DNA of 7,033 nt from Flavobacteriales bacterium (GTDB lineage Bacteria > Bacteroidota > Bacteroidia > Flavobacteriales > TMED113): contig NZUB01000054.1 of the NCBI GenBank assembly GCA_002696965.1, positions 4,862 through 11,894 of the forward strand, in the 5' to 3' direction. Each line of letters opens with the position of its first letter. Positions within the stretch are counted from its first letter, which is position 1. The notes under the pieces were generated by a model. It was not told where the DNA came from. It did not search any database and saw only the letters and a program-made list of their open reading frames with translations. A program made the position numbers and the translations under genes. Positions 1-5,565 of the stretch are shown in pieces.

Positions 1-56
1 ATATCAACAACCGCAAATAAAGTTAATGTTATAGTTAAAATGTCATTAACACTCAT
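1..56 (-). CDS. MarC-family integral membrane protein, N-terminal fragment
   Basis: Only the first 18 codons are inside the window; the gene runs off the left edge. Reading leftward from the ATG at 56-54 gives MSVNDILTITLTLFAVVD. This hydrophobic opening resembles the start of the first membrane helix of MarC-family (UPF0056) proteins, where a Leu-Phe-Ala-Val-Ile-Asp stretch is typical, especially in Bacteroidota members. MarC proteins are multi-pass inner-membrane proteins of uncertain function. They were once linked to antibiotic resistance, a link later withdrawn, and some archaeal relatives transport small amino acids. The start lies 6 bp after the aroA stop on the same strand, so it is probably the next gene of the aroB-aroA transcript. 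Eighteen residues are little to judge by, so another short-loop membrane protein is possible. Confidence 0.55.
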   Translation of the reverse strand, partial: MSVNDILTITLTLFAVVD

Positions 57-62
57 AAAAAT

Positions 63-1292
63 TTATTTTTCATAATTAATACTTATTCCAAATTTAGCTA
101 AATCATTGTAAAAATCAGGATAGGACTTGTTAATAACATTCGGATTATGAATTCTTAATTGATAACCAAGTAAAGCTAGTGGTGACAAACAAAGTGCAAT
201 TCGATGATCACCATATGTATTTATATCTATTCTTTTTTGATGAATAACTAATCTATTAGGCTTTATAATTATTTTGTTATTATTTTCAATACTAACTAAA
301 CAATTAAACTTAGAAAATTCTTTATAGATAGATGTTATTCTATTACTTTCTTTGTAGGGCAATGTATCTAATCCTGACGCATATAAATCTACTTTTAATC
401 CTAAACAAACTACAAAAGCAGTTAATGCAAAATCAGGGTTATTAGAAAAATCCCACTCAACCTTAAAAGGAATAGTATTATTAACCTTTGTAAGAGTCAC
501 AGAACTTTCATGAAATTTAGACTGAATACCAAACAATGAGAAAAAAGAAATTAAAGAACAATCTGGCTGAATACTATTTTTATATAAAACCGAAATAGTA
601 ACTGCATCTAAGTTAGAGAACAAAAAAGATAAATATAAATAAGAAGCTGATGTCCAATCTGATTCTATCAAAACAACGGGTTTTACATATTTAGATTCAG
701 GCACATGTAAAATACAATCATTTTTTTCAACTTGCACTCCACATTTGCGCATCATAGAAAGTGTCATATTTACATATGATTGTGAAAGCATATTATCATA
801 TATATTTAATCTAATACCATCTTTTAAATATGGTGCAATAAGCAATAATGAAGATAGAAATTGACTAGTATATGCAAATTTAATAGTAACATCCCCACCC
901 TTAATTTCTCCAGACTGGACTAGTATCTTGTTTTCTTGTTTAATAATATTTGCTCCCAAAGAATTTAAATAGCTAATTAACAACTCTATTGGTCTGTTAA
1001 ATAAGTACTTATCACCCGTTAGGACAACGGATTTATTACTCATGGCATAAAACGAAAGTAAAAACCTTAGAGAAGTGCCTGAATTAAATACATTTTTAAC
1101 TTTTTTTTCTGAATTAAGACAATTATTTAAAATAGTTGTATCTAAAGAATTAGATAAATTCTCGATAGAACTATTATCATCCATCAAACTATTAATAATT
1201 AATGCTCTCTGACTCATACTCTTGGATCCAGAAAGAGTAAAATTAGAACAACTAGCTGTAGTTTGTGACAAACTTAATGTTATACTTGACAT
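63..1292 (-). CDS. aroA: 3-phosphoshikimate 1-carboxyvinyltransferase (EPSP synthase)
   Basis: This cytosolic enzyme transfers the enolpyruvyl group of PEP to shikimate 3-phosphate, the step before chorismate synthase. The 409-residue product is slightly shorter than E. coli AroA (427) and spans both inside-out alpha/beta domains. Visible landmarks are GSKSMSQRAL at 22-31 (substrate-binding K24, S25, R29), NSGTSLRF at 70-77, LTGDKYLFNRPI at 91-102 with R100, TSQFLSSLL at 142-150 with Q144, ESDWTSASY at 210-218, NPDFALT at 285-291 with catalytic D288, YKESNR at 313-318 (K314, E315, R318), YGDHRIA at 360-366, and K389. The SDW-SASY version of the shikimate-phosphate site is Bacteroidota-like. 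The usual Pro before GSK is Ser here, and the Pro after the GT--R motif is Phe. The ATG lies inside the end of aroB (13-bp overlap), so translation is probably coupled. The start is supported because the GSK loop falls at the normal distance from it. No Shine-Dalgarno sequence is visible. Confidence 0.95.
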   Translation of the reverse strand: MSSITLSLSQTTASCSNFTLSGSKSMSQRALIINSLMDDNSSIENLSNSLDTTILNNCLNSEKKVKNVFNSGTSLRFLLSFYAMSNKSVVLTGDKYLFNRPIELLISYLNSLGANIIKQENKILVQSGEIKGGDVTIKFAYTSQFLSSLLLIAPYLKDGIRLNIYDNMLSQSYVNMTLSMMRKCGVQVEKNDCILHVPESKYVKPVVLIESDWTSASYLYLSFLFSNLDAVTISVLYKNSIQPDCSLISFFSLFGIQSKFHESSVTLTKVNNTIPFKVEWDFSNNPDFALTAFVVCLGLKVDLYASGLDTLPYKESNRITSIYKEFSKFNCLVSIENNNKIIIKPNRLVIHQKRIDINTYGDHRIALCLSPLALLGYQLRIHNPNVINKSYPDFYNDLAKFGISINYEK

Positions 1293-2353
1293 AAATTGTG
1301 ATAAAAATTTAATGAAGATAAAATTTCTTGTTCAGAAACAGAACAATTAACAACAGAGCTACCAATAGATTTAATTAATGTGAAATTATAATTTTGATCA
1401 ATATTTTTTTTGTCTTTTTTAATAAAATCTATTATTTGCATATTATCTAAGAATGATAAATCTTGATACGTAAACAAACCTAATATACATGTCACAATAT
1501 CATTTAACTGCTTTTCAGGAAAAGCAAATAATTTATGTGAAATAAATGACTCACAAATTAAACCAATAACTAAAGCATGACCGTGTGAGATATATAGCCC
1601 CTTAACTAAAAAACAACTTTCAATAGCATGCGAAACCGTATGACCAAAGTTTAATTTTCTTCTTATATTTTCATCATAAAAATCACTCTTAACAATATTC
1701 ACTTTTATTTTAATACATCTTAAAATAATTTCTGGTAATTTAATTTTAGTAATATTTTTCAAACTAATACTTTGCCAAAATAATTTATCATAAATTAATC
1801 CATATTTCAATATTTCAGCATATGCAGATAATAAATGGAGATGTGGTAATGAATCGTTAAATGGAAAATGTATAAAAATTGCTGCTGGATTGCTAAAAAG
1901 ACCGATTTGATTTTTATAGTTATCAAAATTTACAGCCACCTTACCACCTATTGCAGCATCAACTTGCGACATTAAAGTAGTAGGTATATTAATAAACTGA
2001 ATACCCCTTTTAATTATAGAAGCCGTAAAGCCTCCTAAATCACAAACAACGCCCCCTCCTAAATTAATAATCAAACTTTTTCGATCCACCTCATGAATTA
2101 ATAACGACTTACAAACTAATTGCACATTATGTATGGTTTTAGCAGACTCCCCATTTGCTAATTCGATGAAATGTGCGTTTTTTAAAGTAGGCACCGCCAT
2201 TAATAAAATTGGCAAACAATACTTTTTTGAGTTTTTATCTAATAGAATAAAAATTTTTGTTGGACATAAATTCTCAATAAAATCTGTCAAATAAATTAGA
2301 GATTTATTACCTAAATAAATCGAAGTACCATTAAGTTTAATTGTATTAATCAT
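1280..2353 (-). CDS. aroB: 3-dehydroquinate synthase
   Basis: AroB is an NAD+- and metal-dependent cytosolic enzyme that cyclises DAHP to 3-dehydroquinate, the second shikimate step. The 357-residue length is normal. The N-terminal dinucleotide-binding half has NGESAK at 67-72, LGGGVVCDLGGF at 98-109, and PTTLMSQVDAAIGGK at 124-138, followed by the K147-N148 and IG pair of the active site. The C-terminal metal half has AEILKYG at 179-185 with E180, NFGHTVSHAIES at 235-246 with H238, and HGHALVIG at 257-264 with H257. E180, H238 and H257 match the three metal ligands of the family. DKKNID at 314-319 is also family-typical. The third metal motif reads HGHA rather than the commoner HGEA; this position varies in Bacteroidota. 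It is the first gene of its unit, begins 55 bp from the divergent proline dehydrogenase gene, and overlaps aroA at its end. Confidence 0.96.
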   Translation of the reverse strand: MINTIKLNGTSIYLGNKSLIYLTDFIENLCPTKIFILLDKNSKKYCLPILLMAVPTLKNAHFIELANGESAKTIHNVQLVCKSLLIHEVDRKSLIINLGGGVVCDLGGFTASIIKRGIQFINIPTTLMSQVDAAIGGKVAVNFDNYKNQIGLFSNPAAIFIHFPFNDSLPHLHLLSAYAEILKYGLIYDKLFWQSISLKNITKIKLPEIILRCIKIKVNIVKSDFYDENIRRKLNFGHTVSHAIESCFLVKGLYISHGHALVIGLICESFISHKLFAFPEKQLNDIVTCILGLFTYQDLSFLDNMQIIDFIKKDKKNIDQNYNFTLIKSIGSSVVNCSVSEQEILSSLNFYHNLCQV

Positions 2354-2408
2354 TTAATTGTTAAGAATAATGTATTTTTTAAAATATAAATACTAAATTA
2401 ACGCCGAT
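2354..2408. promoter_or_regulatory. Divergent promoter region between aroB and the proline dehydrogenase gene
   Basis: This 55-bp gap is the longest non-coding stretch in the window and lies between divergent starts, so it should hold or border the promoters of aroB (leftward) and the proline dehydrogenase gene (rightward). It is nearly all A and T. On the minus strand, positions 2388-2381 read TATATTTT, one base short of the Bacteroidota -7 element TAnnTTTG. On the plus strand, TATTTTTT at 2373-2380 is a similar near match. Neither has a convincing TTG element at the expected distance upstream, and such matches are common in AT-rich DNA. The assignment therefore rests on gene arrangement. 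No Shine-Dalgarno sequence precedes either start. Confidence 0.4.
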
Positions 2409-3563
2409 ATGATATTTAGTAATAAATATATAGATTACACAACAAAATCAAAAAGAGAATTATATGAAACTTTATTACTGTTTAAACTATTATCTAACTC
2501 CCATCTAGTATATATAGGGAAATATCTGCTAAAATTTTCTATTAAAATTAAATTACCTATTTCAAATCTTATCAAAAAAACCATTTTTAAACATTTTTGT
2601 GGTGGAGAAAATATTATTGAATCACAAAAAAAAATCAGAGAACTAGGAAAACACAATATAAAAACGATACTTGATTATTCGGTGGAAGGACAAAACCATG
2701 TAAATAACTTAGAGCAAGTTTATCAGGAAATAATGAACAATCTAGATGTAGCTCAAAATAATACTTTAATACCATTTTGTGTATTTAAGATTACAGGTAT
2801 ATCACGTTTTGAATTATTAACCAAAATAAGTGCTAAAATCCCATTAAACACACAAGAAAACAATGAATTAAAAATATTAAAAAATAGATTAAATAAAATA
2901 TGTTCTAAAGCCCAGGAAGTGAATAAACCCATTTTAATAGATGCTGAAGAAAGTTGGATTCAAAATGCTATTGACGACTTAGTAGAAGCATTAATGATAA
3001 GATTTAACAAAAAGACTGTACTTGTTTACAACACCATTCAGTTTTACAGATGGGATAAGTTAAAATACATGAAAAAGCTACATGAAACTGGTAAAAGTAG
3101 AAATTTTAAAATAGGTGTTAAAATTGTTAGAGGGGCATATATGGAAAAAGAACGATTTAGAGCTCAACAAAAAAACTACAAATCTCCTATACATAAAGAT
3201 AAATTAGCTTGTGATCATGATTTTAATAAGGCAAGTAAATATTGTTTAGACCACCTCAATGATATATCAGTATGCTTTGGCACACATAATGAGCAAAGCA
3301 CAAAATATATATTAGAATTAATGCAAAAATATAATATAGATAATAGTGATAAGCGAATTTACTTTTCCCAATTATTAGGTATGAGTGACAATATAAGTTT
3401 TTATTTAGCACATTTTAATTATAATGTTGCAAAATATGTTCCATATGGGCCTGTTAAATATGTAATCCCTTATCTTATTAGAAGAGCTGAAGAAAACTCA
3501 TCAATTGGTAGCCAAACAGATGGTGAAATAAAAAGAATTAAACAAGCAATTAAGAATAATTAA
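2409..3563 (+). CDS. Proline dehydrogenase, stand-alone FAD enzyme
   Basis: The enzyme oxidises L-proline to pyrroline-5-carboxylate with FAD, passing electrons to the quinone pool at the membrane surface. The 384 residues cover a helical N-terminal arm and one beta/alpha barrel. No P5C dehydrogenase domain is present, so this is not a PutA fusion. Landmarks are HFCGGEN at 62-68, LDYSVEG at 88-94, FKITG at 126-130 with K127, ILIDAEES at 175-182 with D178, YNTIQFYRWDKL at 207-218, GVKIVRGAYMEKER at 236-249 with R241 and Y244, FGTHNEQS at 290-297, FSQLLGMSDN at 319-328, KYVPYGPV at 342-349, and RRAEEN at 358-363. R358 and R359 match the Arg pair that holds the proline carboxylate. The N-terminal arm with HFCGGEN and LDYSVEG is Bacteroidota-like. 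An in-frame TAA at 2394-2396 makes the ATG the only upstream choice. The 3' end overlaps the convergent small gene by 4 bp. Confidence 0.93.
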   Translation: MIFSNKYIDYTTKSKRELYETLLLFKLLSNSHLVYIGKYLLKFSIKIKLPISNLIKKTIFKHFCGGENIIESQKKIRELGKHNIKTILDYSVEGQNHVNNLEQVYQEIMNNLDVAQNNTLIPFCVFKITGISRFELLTKISAKIPLNTQENNELKILKNRLNKICSKAQEVNKPILIDAEESWIQNAIDDLVEALMIRFNKKTVLVYNTIQFYRWDKLKYMKKLHETGKSRNFKIGVKIVRGAYMEKERFRAQQKNYKSPIHKDKLACDHDFNKASKYCLDHLNDISVCFGTHNEQSTKYILELMQKYNIDNSDKRIYFSQLLGMSDNISFYLAHFNYNVAKYVPYGPVKYVIPYLIRRAEENSSIGSQTDGEIKRIKQAIKNN

Positions 3564-3949
3564 TTACATTGTTTACATTCAGTATCTTCAATGACAAAAT
3601 CTATTACGTCAAAAGAATCATTACAATTAGTAATGACTAAGTTTACCGAATTATTTTTAAGATGATATGTTTTACAAACTGTGTTTCTAATTTGACTTTT
3701 TTTAAAATCTACTTTAGATTCAATAATATATTTGCGTAAAAATAATGAATCAATACCATAACAATGCATTTTACATTTCACATAATCTGATAGACCTATA
3801 TTCTTTTTTAGAATGTGATTAACTACTCTAGCATTAGGTAGATAATTAAATGTAATTGGTTGTTGACGGAATTTCAAAGAAAACCACAGAATAAATACTC
3901 CTAGTATTATGCCAAAGAAATAAAAAAATAATCTACTATTAAATCCCAC
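3560..3949 (-). CDS. Small membrane-anchored DUF4258-like protein
   Basis: The 129-residue product starts with one likely membrane helix (about residues 7-25, rich in Phe, Leu and Ile) followed by a soluble domain. Residues 36-47 (YLPNARVVNHIL), then a helical stretch and a two-strand tail, resemble from memory the DUF4258 proteins found beside alanine and proline dehydrogenase genes in flavobacteria. Their function is unknown. Six cysteines lie outside the helix: C59, C63, C92, C109, C125 and C128, including C-x3-C and a C-terminal C-x2-C. This could mean metal binding or disulfides. Basic residues flank both ends of the helix (R6; K26, R28), so topology is not settled. The start is GTG, 2 bp after the ald stop, which makes it the last gene of the porX-tsaE-ald unit. 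No in-frame ATG occurs before M61. The gene is real on the strength of its position and family resemblance; its role is unknown. Confidence 0.75.
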   Translation of the reverse strand: MGFNSRLFFYFFGIILGVFILWFSLKFRQQPITFNYLPNARVVNHILKKNIGLSDYVKCKMHCYGIDSLFLRKYIIESKVDFKKSQIRNTVCKTYHLKNNSVNLVITNCNDSFDVIDFVIEDTECKQCN

Positions 3950-3951
3950 AA

Positions 3952-5142
3952 CTATAATGGTTGATATGGTAGATTAAACCAATCAGCAATACCTTTGTTA
4001 ACTAATTTACCATTAATAATATATGCTCCTTGGCCAATATTAGGATTATTGTAAATAAGTTGATTAACTCCTCCATAATCACCAATTTCTAACAATAAGG
4101 AAGCAAAAATATTACTTAAAGAAAATGAGGCTGTTCGTGCTACTCTAGAAGGAATATTAGGCACACAATAATGAATCACACCATGCTTAATAAAAGTAGG
4201 AGATTTATGAGATGTAATTTCTGACGTTTCTATACACCCCCCCCTGTCAATACTAACATCAATAATAACAGAGCCCGGCTTCATTAATTTAACCATATCT
4301 TCTGAAATCAAACATGGAGTTCTACCACTTTTAGTACGAATAGCACCAATCACCACATCAGCACGTCTAACTGCCTTTTCTAATGCTTTTGGATTAATCA
4401 TATTAGTGTCAATACGAGCATTCAACTTCTCTTGAATTCTTCTTAATTTATATAGTGAATTATCAAAGATCTTAACCGATGCTCCTAAACCCATCGCAGA
4501 TCTAGCTGCAAATTCTCCCACTGTGCCTGCACCTAAAATCACAATATCTGTTGTACTCACTCCAGCTACCCCGCCCATTAACAACCCTTTCCCGTTATTT
4601 AAATTACTTAAACACTCTGCAGCAATTAACACAGAAGCATTGCCAGCAATTTCACTCATTGACCGCACAACAGGAAAAATACCATCTTCATCTTGAATAT
4701 AATCATAAGCGATGGCTGTGATTTTTTTCGCCATCAATTGCATGAAAAAATCTGGTTTTTGAATTTTTAATTGCAAAGCAGATATCAAAGTTTGATTTTT
4801 TTTCATGAACTTAATTTCATCTTGTGTAGGGGGGGATACCTTTAAAATAATATCTGCTTCATAAACCTCTTGAGATGTTTCAACAATTCTTGCTCCACAA
4901 TCACTATAATCTTTATCCGAGAAATTAATTACTTTGCCAACTCCACTTTGAACAATTACATTATGATTATTAAGTGTCAATAAATTAACTGCATCAGGTA
5001 CTAAACCAATTCTTTTTTCTTGCAATAAAACTTCTTTGGGAATCCCAATAGTTAATTTTTTATTATTGGCTTTTAATTCTATCACTTCTTCTTGGGGAAG
5101 TGTAAAACCAGCTTCAGAAAAGGATAAAAAATTATCTTCCAT
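3952..5142 (-). CDS. ald: Alanine dehydrogenase / transhydrogenase alpha-family protein
   Basis: The fold is that of NAD-dependent alanine dehydrogenase (L-alanine to pyruvate plus ammonium) and of the NAD-binding transhydrogenase alpha subunit. Residues 1-30 form an N-terminal extension seen in Bacteroidota homologs. Then come IGIPKEVLLQEKRIGLVPD at 32-50 (R44 matches the pyruvate-binding Arg), KVSPPT at 101-106 (K101 matches the substrate Lys), PVVRSMSEIAGNAS at 157-170, the Rossmann loop VILGAGTVGEFAARSAMGLG at 201-220 followed by D227, IDVSIDRGG at 294-302 (D299 matches the catalytic Asp), and HYCVPNIPSRVARTAS at 324-339. The catalytic His of classic Ald falls near residue 124, where the sequence reads SALQLK, so Gln seems to replace it. 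It has no membrane or NADP domain of a full transhydrogenase. C8 (4237-4244) and G7 (4829-4835) runs, read on the plus strand, lie inside the gene. It starts 6 bp after the tsaE stop. The fold is secure, the exact reaction less so. Confidence 0.88.
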   Translation of the reverse strand: MEDNFLSFSEAGFTLPQEEVIELKANNKKLTIGIPKEVLLQEKRIGLVPDAVNLLTLNNHNVIVQSGVGKVINFSDKDYSDCGARIVETSQEVYEADIILKVSPPTQDEIKFMKKNQTLISALQLKIQKPDFFMQLMAKKITAIAYDYIQDEDGIFPVVRSMSEIAGNASVLIAAECLSNLNNGKGLLMGGVAGVSTTDIVILGAGTVGEFAARSAMGLGASVKIFDNSLYKLRRIQEKLNARIDTNMINPKALEKAVRRADVVIGAIRTKSGRTPCLISEDMVKLMKPGSVIIDVSIDRGGCIETSEITSHKSPTFIKHGVIHYCVPNIPSRVARTASFSLSNIFASLLLEIGDYGGVNQLIYNNPNIGQGAYIINGKLVNKGIADWFNLPYQPL

Positions 5143-5148
5143 AATATG

Positions 5149-5565
5149 TTATTTTAATAATAATAATTGTCTTGTATTATTTATTTCTTTTAATTTAATA
5201 TGATGGTAATCGGGAGGTAATAATGACTTAATTAAATCAGGCCATTCAATAAAACAATAACAACCTGAGGAAAAATAAGAATCTACACCTAGCATAATAG
5301 CCTCTTTTATATTATTCAATCTATAAAAATCAAAGTGAAAACATTTGTCGCCGTTTGAATTCTCATATTCATTAATAATAGGAAAGGTAGGACTCGAAAC
5401 TGAATCTATAATTTGTAAATGACTACACATATATTTCACTAATGTCGTTTTACCTGCACCTAAATCACCTTCAATTACAAAAATACGATTATCTGACAAG
5501 CTTAACAATTCTAATGCAACTGATGACAAATCATCTAAGTTAGAAATATCATATTTTTCACACAT
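5149..5565 (-). CDS. tsaE: tRNA threonylcarbamoyladenosine biosynthesis ATPase TsaE
   Basis: TsaE is the small P-loop ATPase that works with TsaB and TsaD to put the t6A37 modification on ANN-decoding tRNAs in the cytosol. It is usually essential in bacteria. The 138-residue length is typical. The Walker A motif GDLGAGKTT lies at 33-41 (K39, T40). Next come the switch-like SSPTFPIINEY at 57-67, FHFDFYRL at 76-83 with D79, GVDSYF at 93-98, and the signature EWPD at 107-110, where E107 and W108 match residues needed for activity in E. coli TsaE. The start ATG shares one base with the porX stop (TAATG), suggesting translational coupling, and ald follows after 6 bp. A housekeeping tRNA factor sits inside an operon otherwise made of signalling and metabolic genes. 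Confidence 0.96.
   Translation of the reverse strand: MCEKYDISNLDDLSSVALELLSLSDNRIFVIEGDLGAGKTTLVKYMCSHLQIIDSVSSPTFPIINEYENSNGDKCFHFDFYRLNNIKEAIMLGVDSYFSSGCYCFIEWPDLIKSLLPPDYHHIKLKEINNTRQLLLLK

Noticed and set aside
2354..2401. A 6-bp inverted repeat (TTAATT at 2354-2359, AATTAA at 2396-2401) flanking the divergent promoter gap
   Set aside because: Short, made only of A and T, and expected by chance here; not enough to claim an operator.
2626..2634. A run of nine A bases in the proline dehydrogenase gene as a slippage or recoding site
   Set aside because: A-runs are expected in such AT-rich DNA, and the protein stays in frame with the family on both sides.
2435..2656. A 73-codon open frame on the minus strand inside the proline dehydrogenase gene
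   Set aside because: It lies fully within a well-supported gene on the other strand, has no recognisable domain, and fits chance in AT-rich DNA.
2409..3563. A PutA-type bifunctional enzyme
   Set aside because: The protein ends shortly after the RRAEEN motif, with no DNA-binding or P5C dehydrogenase domain.
4237..4244. A frameshift at the 8-base C/G run in the Ald-like gene
   Set aside because: Family motifs on both sides (IDVSIDRGG and HYCVPNIPSR) are in the same frame, so the gene as read is intact.
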